64,000 nt of DNA from Lyngbya aestuarii BL J (lineage in GTDB: Bacteria; Cyanobacteriota; Cyanobacteriia; Cyanobacteriales; Microcoleaceae): positions 118,012-182,011 of the forward strand of contig NZ_AUZM01000004.1 of assembly GCF_000478195.2 (NCBI RefSeq), given 5' to 3'. The first letter of the stretch is position 1. Each line of letters starts with the position of its first letter. The notes beneath the pieces are model-generated. The model did no database searches. It was not told where the DNA came from and worked only from the letters and a program-made list of their open reading frames with translations. Made by a program: the position numbers and the translations under genes. Positions 19,411-29,081 of the stretch are shown here, in pieces.

Positions 19411-20070
19411 TTAGTTTTGACGATAAGCAATGACTGCATAAAACGGATCTCCACCTCCTAAACCCAACATCTGTAAAACAGACGGAACTGAAGACTGTTC
19501 AGCAATCACTTCAGGAATACTAAATCCGGGTAGACTTTGCCCTTTGACCGAGTTAAAATATCCCTTGACTAATTCAACTCGACTCTTTTCTGTTCCGTCT
19601 CGCCAAGCCGTAATTGCTTTTTGATAAAACATCCGGTTAGAAAAGGTAACAATGGCAATCCCACCGGGTTTTAAAATGCGATACATCTCATAAAAAATCG
19701 CTTCAGGATACTGCAAATATTGGATCGAAACGCAATTTAAAACTGCATCAAAATCACAATCATCTAAGGGTAACTTTGGGTTTTCATTCAAATCCTGTAC
19801 AAAATAATGATCGAGTTGGGGATTTTTTTTCAATTCTTCTTCATTCATCCCATGTCCCTCAACGTGAGCAAATTTCATCTCCGGAAGATGAGACACCCAA
19901 CTACTCATCATATCCAGAATACGAGTATTCGGTTTGAGACGTTCGCGGTAAAGATTTGTTAAGCGATCAATAAACCCCTCATCGACATGAGTGACAAAGC
20001 GAGGATAGGAGTAAAACTGGGAATCATCGGTCTCATCAAGTTTTTTGCGGTCTTGAGCTTGTAGCAACAT
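19411..20070 (-). CDS. Methyltransferase-like protein with atypical motif I
   Basis: 219 residues. The fold is that of a class I SAM methyltransferase (type 11): TRILDMMSSWVSHLP replaces the usual glycine-rich motif I, then DAVLNCVSIQYLQYPE and YRILKPGGIAIVTFSNRMF follow. The lack of the G-x-G pattern at motif I is a visible oddity, so SAM binding is not assured. Similar proteins occur across cyanobacteria and plants. It is the first gene of a run of three (this gene, VanX-like, DM13) on the minus strand and diverges from the ABC ATPases. Confidence 0.7.
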   Translation of the reverse strand: MLLQAQDRKKLDETDDSQFYSYPRFVTHVDEGFIDRLTNLYRERLKPNTRILDMMSSWVSHLPEMKFAHVEGHGMNEEELKKNPQLDHYFVQDLNENPKLPLDDCDFDAVLNCVSIQYLQYPEAIFYEMYRILKPGGIAIVTFSNRMFYQKAITAWRDGTEKSRVELVKGYFNSVKGQSLPGFSIPEVIAEQSSVPSVLQMLGLGGGDPFYAVIAYRQN

Positions 20071-20224
20071 CGTGGCAATATGGTATAAACTACTCTCTAT
20101 ATAGTTTAAAAGAATATTACGGAGTGTAAAGCAGGTTATTCGGATAGGGAAGTGCTTAGAGATACTACAAGAAATAAATATAGGTTAAACGTGAATTGTT
20201 TTTGTTCGTTTATTTGAAAGTTTA

Positions 20225-21199
20225 ATGTCGCCTCTATTAGAAGTTCAGAACTTAGAAACTCGCTTTTTTACTCCCGATGGAATTGTCTGTGCAGTCAATA
20301 ATATTTCTTATGTAGTCAATTCTGGGGAAACGGTGGGAATTGTTGGCGAGTCTGGTTCGGGTAAAAGTATTAGTGTATTGTCAATTTTACGGTTAATTCC
20401 TTCTCCTCCTGGTAAAATAACAGGCGGAAAAGTATTGTTTGAAGGCAAAAATATACTAACGCTTTCTTCAGAGAATTTACGAAAAATTCGGGGCAATAAA
20501 ATTTCGATTATTTTTCAAGATCCAATGACTTCTCTTAATCCAGTTCTCCGGATTGAAAAACAAATTACAGAGTCAATTCAGCTTCATTTAGGACTGAATA
20601 AAAACGAGTCAAAATTAAGAGCAATTGAATTGTTAAAAAAAGTCGGAATTCCCGACGCTGAAGGCAGAATCAAAAACTATCCCTATCAATTTTCAGGGGG
20701 AATGCGCCAACGAGTAATGATTGCGATGGGGTTAGCTTGTCATCCAAAATTATTAATTGCAGATGAACCCACAACGGCTTTAGATGTCACGGTTCAAGCC
20801 CAGGTTGTGGAGTTAGTTAAACAGTTAAAAAAAGAACTAGAAATGGCGGTGATTTGGATTACCCATGATTTGGCATTATTGGCGGGATTAGCGGATAGAA
20901 TTTTAGTATTATATGCGGGTCAAATTGTTGAACAAGCTTCTATTAATCAACTCTATAAAAATCCTCGCCATCCTTATACAATAGGATTACTAGAAAGTTT
21001 ACCGCGTTTAACAGGAAAGATTCCCGAAAAGTTACCTGCAATTGAAGGAGTTCCTCCCGATTTAACTCATTATCCAAAAGGTTGTCCATTTGCACCGAGA
21101 TGTCGTTTTGCTGTCGAACATTGTTTTCAAGAAGATCCCCCATTAGAAATGATAGAAAATGGACATGAAGTGGCGTGTTGGGTAAAGCCTGAAGTATAA
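20225..21199 (+). CDS. Oligopeptide/dipeptide ABC transporter ATPase, OppD/DppD type
   Basis: 324 residues. Walker A GESGSGKS (41-48), Q-loop [12 protein letters not shown], signature [12 protein letters not shown], Walker [21 protein letters not shown]-loop [10 protein letters not shown]. The C-terminal oligopeptide-transporter extension is present, with [17 protein letters not shown], whose cysteines bind an iron-sulphur cluster in family members. It energises import of peptides or nickel-like substrates with an OppF partner; the permease and binding-protein genes are not in this window. The oppF-type gene begins 22 bases after the stop. Confidence 0.93.
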   Translation: MSPLLEVQNLETRFFTPDGIVCAVNNISYVVNSGETVGIVGESGSGKSISVLSILRLIPSPPGKITGGKVLFEGKNILTLSSENLRKIRGNKISIIFQDPMTSLNPVLRIEKQITESIQLHLGLNKNESKLRAIELLKKVGIPDAEGRIKNYPYQFSGGMRQRVMIAMGLACHPKLLIADEPTTALDVTVQAQVVELVKQLKKELEMAVIWITHDLALLAGLADRILVLYAGQIVEQASINQLYKNPRHPYTIGLLESLPRLTGKIPEKLPAIEGVPPDLTHYPKGCPFAPRCRFAVEHCFQEDPPLEMIENGHEVACWVKPEV

Positions 21200-21221
21200 T
21201 CTTATTAATAAAAAAAATAAA

Positions 21222-22265
21222 ATGATTGAAACTGATATTAATACACCTCAAACAAATCCAAAACAAGATACATTAATCACGATTCAAAATTTACAGGTAC
21301 ATTTTCCTGTTTTTCAAGGACTTATTATTCAAAAAATAGTCGGTGCAATTAAAGCCGTTGATGGGTTAACTTTTGAGATTAAACGGGGTGAAACCTTAAG
21401 TTTAGTCGGAGAATCTGGTTGCGGAAAAAGTACAACCGGACGGGCAATTTTACAACTGATTCGTCCAACGGTCGGAAAAGTTTACTTTGAAGATACAGAT
21501 TTAACTACATTAGAACCGGAAGAAATACGGAAAATTCGTCGGCGAATGCAAATTATTTTTCAAGACCCCTATGCTTCCTTAAATCCTCGAATGACGGTAG
21601 GGAAAATCATTGCAGAACCATTGATTGTTCATAACTTAGCTACAAAAAAAATACGCGCTCATGTTGAAGAATTATTAGAATTAGTAGGATTAAATCCTCA
21701 ATTTATTAACCGTTATCCCCATGAATTTTCAGGAGGTCAACGACAGCGAATTGGTATTGCTAGGGCTTTAGCCGTTAATCCTGATTTTATTGTTTGTGAT
21801 GAACCGATTGCTTCATTGGATGTTTCGATTCAAGCTCAAGTGATTAATTTAATGCAATCTTTGCAGAAAACATTAGGACTAACTTATCTATTTATAGCCC
21901 ATGATTTAAGTGTAGTTCGACATATTTCTAAGCGGATTGCTGTGATGTATTTGGGTAAAATTGTTGAACTCGCAGAGCGAGTTGATATTTATGAAAATCC
22001 CTTACATCCCTATACTCAAGCTTTACTTTCTGCGGTGCCCATTCCCGATCCTGAACTTGAGGCTAAACGTGAACGAATTCTTCTCAAAGATGATATTCCT
22101 AGCCCCATAAATCCCCCGAAAGGTTGTCGATTTAACACTCGTTGTCCGCTTGTTGTTGATCGTTGTCGTCTAGAAGAACCGGAATTTAGAGAGGTTAATC
22201 CAGGACATTTTGTGGCTTGTCATTTAGTTGAGGAGTCTCAGAATAGGAATTCAAATCCGGTTTAA
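21222..22265 (+). CDS. Oligopeptide/dipeptide ABC transporter ATPase, OppF/DppF type
   Basis: 347 residues. Walker A GESGCGKS (63-70), [17 protein letters not shown], signature [15 protein letters not shown], Walker [20 protein letters not shown]-loop [12 protein letters not shown], and the C-terminal [17 protein letters not shown] with cysteines. It is the natural heterodimer partner of the preceding gene. The last 71 bases overlap the 3' end of a converging gene on the other strand. Confidence 0.93.
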   Translation: MIETDINTPQTNPKQDTLITIQNLQVHFPVFQGLIIQKIVGAIKAVDGLTFEIKRGETLSLVGESGCGKSTTGRAILQLIRPTVGKVYFEDTDLTTLEPEEIRKIRRRMQIIFQDPYASLNPRMTVGKIIAEPLIVHNLATKKIRAHVEELLELVGLNPQFINRYPHEFSGGQRQRIGIARALAVNPDFIVCDEPIASLDVSIQAQVINLMQSLQKTLGLTYLFIAHDLSVVRHISKRIAVMYLGKIVELAERVDIYENPLHPYTQALLSAVPIPDPELEAKRERILLKDDIPSPINPPKGCRFNTRCPLVVDRCRLEEPEFREVNPGHFVACHLVEESQNRNSNPV

Positions 22266-22830
22266 AAATTTTTAACCATTGACCATGATTGAGTTGTAAA
22301 CTACAGAGGGTTTCTTCCTGATTAATTTGACAGTAGCCTTGCGCTTCATATTCATCCCAATAATCTCGCATTGCTTCGGGAAAATTATATTGCTGTTCGC
22401 TTACTAAAAACTGAGATTCAGACATCTGATTTCCGATCATTGCAGTTGTATCAAAAGTTGTTTTAAAAAGAACTTTATTAGAAGTGACTTCTAACCAACA
22501 TTCTCTCCAAGTTAAATGTGAAGTATCAAGTTCTTCTCCAATGGAAGCAAATTCACTCGAACATTGACCTTTAATACCAGAAGGATCAGGAGGAACCGTG
22601 GCGTTTGCACAATCTTCTGCGGTCATTTCTCGCCACATTGGATAATTTTTTTGAGCTTCTGGCCCATATTCACCCAAAACTTGATTTAAAGCTTCCTCGT
22701 GAGAGAGAGTTTGACAGGCTTTGAGAATTTGGCTGTGAATTATTTCCTCCACTGTTGGCCAAGCGAACACAGGAACGGATAAACTAAAATAGGAGCTAGT
22801 TGCTAACAGACAAACTATCCATTTTTTCAT
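22195..22830 (-). CDS. Secreted protein of unknown function
   Basis: 211 residues. The signal peptide is clear: [24 protein letters not shown], with cleavage likely after VFA. The mature part has several cysteines (KACQTL, EDCANA, GQCSSE, ECWLEV, GYCQIN, TLCSLQ) that could form disulphides in the periplasm. I recognise no family. The 3' end overlaps the 3' end of the oppF-type gene by 71 bases on the opposite strand, so the last ~24 codons are constrained on both strands. The gene is divergent from the cupin gene. Confidence 0.65.
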   Translation of the reverse strand: MKKWIVCLLATSSYFSLSVPVFAWPTVEEIIHSQILKACQTLSHEEALNQVLGEYGPEAQKNYPMWREMTAEDCANATVPPDPSGIKGQCSSEFASIGEELDTSHLTWRECWLEVTSNKVLFKTTFDTTAMIGNQMSESQFLVSEQQYNFPEAMRDYWDEYEAQGYCQINQEETLCSLQLNHGQWLKIFKPDLNSYSETPQLNDKPQNVLD

Positions 22831-22906
22831 CAGAATATTTACACCTTATGTTTGTTAGTGCTAGAACCTATAATAGCTGTAAGATTTCTAATTCTCGACA
22901 AGGATT

Positions 22907-23323
22907 ATGACAAAAGATAATACTGACACATCCGTAAAAACGGAGACACCGACGAAAACTGACACTTCTCAAACTCGTACACCCCCTTGGGGTCAGGTGA
23001 CAGTTTTGGAAGAGGGCGATCGCTATCGGATTAATCGGATTATTGTGAATCCGGGATATCATATTAGTACCCAAATGCACTATCATCGCAGTGAACATTG
23101 GATTGTTGTTGCGGGTACTGCTAAGGTGATTTGTGGGGGTGAACACACAACTCTGATTCCTAAACAATCCACCTATGTTCCGATGAATACTCCCCATAGA
23201 CTTGAAAATCCGGGAGTAATTCCCTTAGTAATGATTGAAGTACAAAATGGGGAATATTTGGGAGAAGATGATATTACTCGTTTTCCAGAAGAAGGAGGTT
23301 ATGGCGGAAAAACAGAGGCATAG
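22907..23323 (+). CDS. Cupin, type II mannose-6-phosphate isomerase C-terminal-like
   Basis: 138 residues, with AAGGA just before the ATG. A 20-residue Thr/Lys-rich start is followed by WGQVTVLEEGDRYRINRI, PGYHISTQMHYHRSEHWIVV, GTAKVICGGE and YVPMNTPHRLENPG. These are the metal-binding His/Gln/Glu motifs of the cupin half of ManC/type II phosphomannose isomerase. As a stand-alone cupin it could isomerise mannose-6-P and fructose-6-P to feed GDP-mannose for glycan synthesis. It heads the glycan region. A terminator follows at 23433. Confidence 0.88.
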   Translation: MTKDNTDTSVKTETPTKTDTSQTRTPPWGQVTVLEEGDRYRINRIIVNPGYHISTQMHYHRSEHWIVVAGTAKVICGGEHTTLIPKQSTYVPMNTPHRLENPGVIPLVMIEVQNGEYLGEDDITRFPEEGGYGGKTEA

Positions 23324-23432
23324 TTCATCGGTAAAAATAGGCTCACAAAACAGACTGTAAATATTTTACATTGTCAAAATCATGTAGCTGACTCTTATAG
23401 TTTTCTCTGTTGATCAGTCAAATTGATCGAGT

Positions 23433-23462
23433 TAGGGGCTATCTTTTATGCCCCTATTTATT
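23433..23462 (+). terminator. Terminator after the cupin gene
   Basis: TAGGGGC (23433-23439), a 10-base loop, GCCCCTA (23450-23456), then a T-rich tail. A good stem with a moderate T-tract. Confidence 0.7.
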
Positions 23463-23551
23463 CGGTGTTTTTTGTGTAAGAAATAAACTTTAAATCTTAT
23501 TTAAAAACTAAAAATTGATTGATAAGATTATCCTCATCGTACTGAGTATTA

Positions 23552-24625
23552 ATGTCTAATTCACTGCTAATCAACCTTTCTGTTCTTATTCCTGAAGCCA
23601 CAGGTATTTCTATCTATGCGAGTCAGATTTTACCCCAACTCAAACGACTCAATCCAACTCTATTAGTAGCAGAATCTAAACCGGGTTACTCCTGTTATCC
23701 CGTTCCCAGTAATATGACACCTGCTCAGGGAACAAAAGGACATTTTCGCCGTTTACTTTGGACTCAATTTAAACTTCCTTCTATTTACCGTAAACTCAAA
23801 GGAAATCTCGTCTTTTCACCACTCCCAGAAGCTCCATTATATTCTTCCTGTCGTTCGATTGTCATGGCCCATGACTTAATTCCTCTCAGGTTTCCAAGAC
23901 GGGGTTCTCGCCTAACTGCTTACTTTAAATACTACATTCCAATGGTATTATCTCAAGCTGAACATATTGTTTGTAATTCTCAATCGACGGCTCAAGATTT
24001 AGTGCAGTTTTTTAAAATTCCTGAAACTAAAATAACACCTATTGCTTTAGGATATAATCCTGAAAAATTTCAATTTCTTGATTTACCCATAAGCAATTAT
24101 TTTCTCTATATTGGTCGCCATGATGCTTATAAGAATTTGCACCGATTAATTACTGCATTTTCTCAATTACCTGATCGTTCTAATTATGAGTTGTGGTTCG
24201 CGGGACCAACTGATAAAACCTATACTCCAAATCTAAAAGTACAAGTCGCAGAATTAGGATTAAATCAACAGGTAAAATTCTTAGATTATGTCTCACCAAA
24301 AGAGTTTACAAAAGTCATTAATCAAGCTATAGCACTGGTTTTTCCAAGTCTTTGGGAGGGGTTTGGTTTTCCAGTTCTTGAAGCGATGGCTTGTGGAACT
24401 CCTGTGATTACTTCTAACCTTGCTTCTTTACCGGAAGTTGCTGGAAATGCGGCGTTATATATCAATCCTTTAGAGGTAAATGAAATTACAGAAGCAATGA
24501 AAACTTTAGCAAATGATACTAAAATGCGATCAGATCTTCGCCATTTAGGATTAGCGAGAGCGAAAGAGTTTCAATGGGAAAAAACCGGAAAAAGAACCAC
24601 TCAGATTATTGAGTATTATCTCTAA
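23552..24625 (+). CDS. Family 4 glycosyltransferase
   Basis: 357 residues, GT-B fold. The acceptor half has a G-I-S-I-Y-A-S loop at the N-terminus; the donor half shows NYFLYIGRHDAYKNLHRLI, VKFLDYVSP, LVFPSLWEGFGFPVLEAMAC and GTPVITSNLASLPEVAG. E-G-F-G-F-P-x-x-E is the donor-binding EX7E motif of GT4. It transfers a sugar from a nucleotide donor, probably GDP-mannose or a similar one, to a lipid-linked or protein acceptor at the cytosolic membrane face. The converging gene ends 23 bases downstream. Confidence 0.92.
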   Translation: MSNSLLINLSVLIPEATGISIYASQILPQLKRLNPTLLVAESKPGYSCYPVPSNMTPAQGTKGHFRRLLWTQFKLPSIYRKLKGNLVFSPLPEAPLYSSCRSIVMAHDLIPLRFPRRGSRLTAYFKYYIPMVLSQAEHIVCNSQSTAQDLVQFFKIPETKITPIALGYNPEKFQFLDLPISNYFLYIGRHDAYKNLHRLITAFSQLPDRSNYELWFAGPTDKTYTPNLKVQVAELGLNQQVKFLDYVSPKEFTKVINQAIALVFPSLWEGFGFPVLEAMACGTPVITSNLASLPEVAGNAALYINPLEVNEITEAMKTLANDTKMRSDLRHLGLARAKEFQWEKTGKRTTQIIEYYL

Positions 24626-24648
24626 GATTTATAGAGTTTAATTTTATT

Positions 24649-26913
24649 TTACAGTCGCATGGCTTGAGTTACTTCTACAGGAATTTCCGATCCAATTTGG
24701 GTTAATGTTTCGGTTTCTGCATCATACGCCCAAACTTTTAATACCGTATTTCCTAGAGGTAAAACTGTCGTGGGAACTCGAATAAACCAACCCGATTGAC
24801 TATACTCAAATACCGATAAAACTTCAGCTACATCTGAACGATTTTGATTCACTTTTCCCACTGTAATAAGCTGATTTTGATCGCCATAGCTGAGATAAAC
24901 TGCATCTGCGGGTTTTTGCTTTTCTGGTAAAACCGCCCATCCACTCATTTCTATAACATCATTTCTGTAAATGACTTCAGGGGGTATAACTTCTACAAAT
25001 CCATTTTGAAAGTTGGTTTGAGGATTAGTTTCAATAAAACTCAAAAGGCGATTACTACGTTTCCAAAACCAATGAGACTGAACTAACTTATAAGGTCGAT
25101 ACTGGTGTAAAACATTCTGATAAATCAAAGCCGCAGAGTCAGATTTTAACACGCCATCCCAAGGATTTTCAAACCACATTTCATTGGTGAGTAAGATAAT
25201 ATTTGGTTGAGTTTTTTCTAACTCTTGAACGACTACTTTTTGAGCTTCGACAGGCTTAGAGTAGAGAACATAGCCATATTTTGAGCAAGAGGGTTTGTTA
25301 AATAAATAATACCATAATCCTTCAGAAGTGAGGTTGAAAAAGCAAGATTGTTGATCGACTTCTGGTTTCATTACCGTTAAAGCTTCTAAGTAATCCTGTT
25401 TCAGAATTTGAGCATCAGTAAAAGATAATCGACTAGGTAATTTGACAATTTTATTGATAGCTGTTTGTAAATTAAATCCAGGTTCAGAACGAATTAAGCT
25501 GAAAACTAAAATAACAATTAGAATTTGATGAATAGAATTAAGTTTAAGGTGTTCTAACTGCGGTTGTAAATATTGACGAAAGCCAATATAACTCAAATAA
25601 GCCAGTAAAAAAACAGTTGCAATTGTACCATGATAAGCATGACCTAAATCACTACGATCAAGGGTAATTCGCATATAAACAACCGACGCAGAAAGCAGTA
25701 ATATAAGTAAATAATTTCTCTGAACAAAAGGACGAAATTTTGAATTTTCTGTCATAAAATCCAACAATAAATAAACCAACACAAAAGTTTGAATTAGCAT
25801 CGCTAACCAAAAGTTCTGTGAGATGAAAGTCATCTCTAGAGGAGGTAAAGGAATAAAAGAGATATATCGACCGTATTTTCCCCAGTAGAGAACGTGCGAA
25901 CCAATCGCTAAAACCTGTTCAATTCCTAAAAGTGCTGTGATTAAAATTAGAGAAAGAATCACACCTGTTAAAGAACTAAAAATCCAAGTTTTAGCCGTTT
26001 TTTTATCTAAAAACAAGCTCAAAACCAGACTAAAAACATAAACCGCTAAAAAGTAAATTGCGCGGTCATAAACATATAAAAAACTCGCCGAAACTGATGC
26101 ACCTAAGATAATTCCTAACAGTTGTGCTTGTTTCGGTTTAATATCAATGACTCTAAAACATCTCAGAGTAAGAGCCAACTGAAGCATGAAAAAAGTTCCT
26201 CGTCGTCCATCAAATTTAAACAAAATTCCATCTAAAATACAAAATAATAAACAGGATGCTAAAAAAATGGGTAAACGGGATTTTTTAAGTTTTGTAGCTC
26301 CGGTTAGTTCCCAGAAAATCCAGAAATATCCTAAACTTGTAATTACATTTTCAATGTTAACAAATAAACGAGTTAGAGCAATACCATTATCATTAAAAGT
26401 GAACAAAGTTGCTAACCAAGTCGGTAGAACATCCATTCCCCAACCATGAATTAAAACAGTATTAATAAAAGGTTTTTCTAACTGAAGAAAATTGGGTAAA
26501 AATCCTAGATACTCTCCTTCGTGAAAAGAATCAATTAAAGTCTCTTTAATCTTAAATTGATCGAAGGGAATATTAATTACCCAAGCTGTTAATAATATTC
26601 CTGCTGTGACAACCCACACTCGTTGATCTTTAACAAAAGATAAAATAGTCTGAAAAATAGATTCAAGTGTTTTCCCCTTAATCTTTAAACTTATAACCGC
26701 TACAAGAGGTGGAACTAACAAAAGAATCAAATATTTCAAATAGTCTGTATAAGGGCTAATATTTTCCAAGTAAGCCAGTGAAATGACATCGGTTTTATTT
26801 CCCAGTGGAATCTGAATTTGATTCACAATTGGAACTAAAACAACCCAACTCAGTAGGGTGAGACAAATAACCCAATCTAAACGCGGCTTAGAACTATTTT
26901 CACGATTAAACAT
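24649..26913 (-). CDS. Large polytopic membrane protein, possible GT-C glycosyltransferase
   Basis: 754 residues with about 12 hydrophobic segments in the first 480 and a mostly soluble C-terminus (about 500-754) ending in beta-rich sequence (WAVLPEKQKPADAVYLSYGD). A loop reads ITLDRSDLGHAYHG; a basic-acidic-His loop of this sort occurs in GT-C enzymes, but the classical acidic pair in the first outer loop is not clear (DSFHEGEYLGFLPNF is the candidate). It lies 18 bases downstream of the FAD-GtrA gene, so the two are one operon. I assign a glycan role by context, not by family. Confidence 0.55.
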   Translation of the reverse strand: MFNRENSSKPRLDWVICLTLLSWVVLVPIVNQIQIPLGNKTDVISLAYLENISPYTDYLKYLILLLVPPLVAVISLKIKGKTLESIFQTILSFVKDQRVWVVTAGILLTAWVINIPFDQFKIKETLIDSFHEGEYLGFLPNFLQLEKPFINTVLIHGWGMDVLPTWLATLFTFNDNGIALTRLFVNIENVITSLGYFWIFWELTGATKLKKSRLPIFLASCLLFCILDGILFKFDGRRGTFFMLQLALTLRCFRVIDIKPKQAQLLGIILGASVSASFLYVYDRAIYFLAVYVFSLVLSLFLDKKTAKTWIFSSLTGVILSLILITALLGIEQVLAIGSHVLYWGKYGRYISFIPLPPLEMTFISQNFWLAMLIQTFVLVYLLLDFMTENSKFRPFVQRNYLLILLLSASVVYMRITLDRSDLGHAYHGTIATVFLLAYLSYIGFRQYLQPQLEHLKLNSIHQILIVILVFSLIRSEPGFNLQTAINKIVKLPSRLSFTDAQILKQDYLEALTVMKPEVDQQSCFFNLTSEGLWYYLFNKPSCSKYGYVLYSKPVEAQKVVVQELEKTQPNIILLTNEMWFENPWDGVLKSDSAALIYQNVLHQYRPYKLVQSHWFWKRSNRLLSFIETNPQTNFQNGFVEVIPPEVIYRNDVIEMSGWAVLPEKQKPADAVYLSYGDQNQLITVGKVNQNRSDVAEVLSVFEYSQSGWFIRVPTTVLPLGNTVLKVWAYDAETETLTQIGSEIPVEVTQAMRL

Positions 26914-26931
26914 TAGCAGTTAAGTTAGAGT

Positions 26932-28806
26932 TTAAGTCTCAATTTCTGAAAGCTTAGAAGCCGATTGTGGTTGAGAAAAAGAATACAGTTTATGACCTGT
27001 AAAACTAATCATCGCTACACAAGCAGAGCTGACTAAACGAGCGAGAGTTGGATTCCAATCCGCTTCATTAATTAACAGTTGTAATAGTCCTAAATTTGCT
27101 AACAAACTATTCAATGCAACGGAAGTAAAAACTGCATATTGAATCCACCAATTATTCCAATAAATTCCAAAAACGAAGCGACGACTCAGCCAAAAGTTGG
27201 TACTCAATCCAAAAAACCAACTAATCCCTAAAGCATAAACATACCATAAGCCTGCTTGAGTTAAGAGCGAAAACACAAGAACATCAACTAGAGTTGCAGT
27301 TCCTCCTGTAAACAGATAACCGCCAAATTGTTGTAGAATTTGAACCAATTTTCGACGCCGATAAACCCCAGTTTTTTTAGCAACTGTTGTGGCGGCTTCT
27401 GCGTTGGCTTCTTCGACGTATTCGCTATCACTATTCACCGCCCAAAGATCATGTTTATTCGGTGTTAGAACATTCTCAGCCGCGAGAATTCCCATTAATA
27501 AACTATGGTCTTGATTGTTATACTTAAATGCACCATAGCGACCAATTAATTGTAGGTTTTTAAAAGATTGTAGATAAGCTTTAATTTCGCCCAACGCTTC
27601 TTTGTAGTTTCCTGCATAAATTGGATAAGTTCGAGGTAAACGGACGACAAAACCATCAACAACTTTTTCTTGTTTTAATAACCCTATTTTTCGGAGTTCT
27701 GCTTCTGCTTTAATCCGCAGTTCATCTTCTGGACATTGCCATAAATCATCCTCAAAGTTACACCAATATTCACAACAAAGGGGGGTTTGCTGAGAGTTGG
27801 GAAGCATCTCGGGCGACCAATTGGCAAAGTTTGTGACTCGCCCTAACTGAACTCTAGGATCATTAATATACAGCCAATTATCAGGAAATAAATTACCGGA
27901 TTCTACAATCACATACACTAAGATTGTATTGCGAAATTTGAGAGAGTTTGCAGCTTGAATGACTTCTACCGGAGGAGAAGATTCGATTTGCTGCATTAAG
28001 TGAGTAATCGGAATTGAAGAAATAACATTACCACAAGGAACGGTTTTCTGTTCTTGAGTTTGACGATTTTTGAGAGTAACGTGAGTCACTTTAAAATTAT
28101 CGTGATGAACTCGAACCACTTCAGTATTTAATAAAACAGTTTGATTGTTTTCCTGGAGATAATCGACGATTTTTTCATAAAGTTGACCGGAACCTAAACG
28201 GGGAAATTGAAATTGATAAATTAGTGTTTTAACTTTGCCATCATTGCCGAAAATTGCATTCCGAGCTGCTTTAATAAAAGATAAACCTTTAATTCTTTGA
28301 GCCGCCCAATCTGCACTAATCTGATTACAAGGAATTCCCCAAAGTTTTTCAGTATATCCTTGAAAGAAAATCTCAAATAGTCGCCGCCCAAACTTATCAA
28401 TTACCCATTCTGCAAAGTTATTTGGATTCTTCTTGGGAAACAAACGAGCCGCAAAATAAGAACTAATAATTCGTAAGTTTTCCAACCAACCCAGAGCGAA
28501 TAAAACCTGTTTAGCTTTGAGGGGATAACTAAAATATTTCCCTCCATAATAAATGCGAGTGAGGCGATTAACAGTGACTTGTTCCTCTTTTAAAACCTGA
28601 TTCCACAGCTTCAAAACCGGAGCCAGTTTGGTATAAAATCGATGCGGCCCGTAGTCAAGAATAAATCCTTTATATTCAAAGCTTTTCGCCAGTCCACCAA
28701 CTTGAGTATCTCGTTCAACAACGACAACTCGTTGACCTTGCTGGGTCAAATTATATGCTGCTGCGAGTCCCGCAGGCCCACCACCTAAAATGTAAATCGG
28801 CTCCAT
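26932..28806 (-). CDS. FAD-dependent amine-oxidase-like oxidoreductase fused to a GtrA membrane domain
   Basis: 624 residues from the ATG at 28806; a start at 28851 would add 15 residues ahead of the FAD motif and seems less likely. The FAD site is IYILGGGPAGLAAAYNL (4-20), with VVVVERDTQVGGLA and DYGPHRFYTK after it, as in UDP-galactopyranose-mutase-like and protoporphyrinogen-oxidase-like proteins. From about residue 492 the sequence becomes a GtrA domain of four helices (FTGGTATLVDVLVF, LSTNFWLSRRFVF, LARLVSSACVAMI). GtrA proteins are thought to help flip polyprenyl-linked sugars. The fusion couples a sugar-oxidising or -mutating enzyme to a flippase-like module. It sits directly upstream of the large membrane protein. 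Confidence 0.88.
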   Translation of the reverse strand: MEPIYILGGGPAGLAAAYNLTQQGQRVVVVERDTQVGGLAKSFEYKGFILDYGPHRFYTKLAPVLKLWNQVLKEEQVTVNRLTRIYYGGKYFSYPLKAKQVLFALGWLENLRIISSYFAARLFPKKNPNNFAEWVIDKFGRRLFEIFFQGYTEKLWGIPCNQISADWAAQRIKGLSFIKAARNAIFGNDGKVKTLIYQFQFPRLGSGQLYEKIVDYLQENNQTVLLNTEVVRVHHDNFKVTHVTLKNRQTQEQKTVPCGNVISSIPITHLMQQIESSPPVEVIQAANSLKFRNTILVYVIVESGNLFPDNWLYINDPRVQLGRVTNFANWSPEMLPNSQQTPLCCEYWCNFEDDLWQCPEDELRIKAEAELRKIGLLKQEKVVDGFVVRLPRTYPIYAGNYKEALGEIKAYLQSFKNLQLIGRYGAFKYNNQDHSLLMGILAAENVLTPNKHDLWAVNSDSEYVEEANAEAATTVAKKTGVYRRRKLVQILQQFGGYLFTGGTATLVDVLVFSLLTQAGLWYVYALGISWFFGLSTNFWLSRRFVFGIYWNNWWIQYAVFTSVALNSLLANLGLLQLLINEADWNPTLARLVSSACVAMISFTGHKLYSFSQPQSASKLSEIET

Positions 28807-29081
28807 CACACCAAACTTAAAATTTGCCAAATTGTAATAATGATACCTCATTCATTCCGAATTGTGGCGAAACCTGAGATATTGAGATTAAATTCAGTAA
28901 TCTCATTTATTCTGGAAGAAATAGGGTTTGATCAGATCATTAAGGTCATTATTAAGCGAATGTGCATCTAGATTTTAGATCGACTCCATTGTGGAAAAGC
29001 TTTCAATTGATCTTTCTATCTCTCCACTTCTCTATTACGCTTAATTAAAAATTTCAATGCGTGACAACAGTTTAGCGGGGT

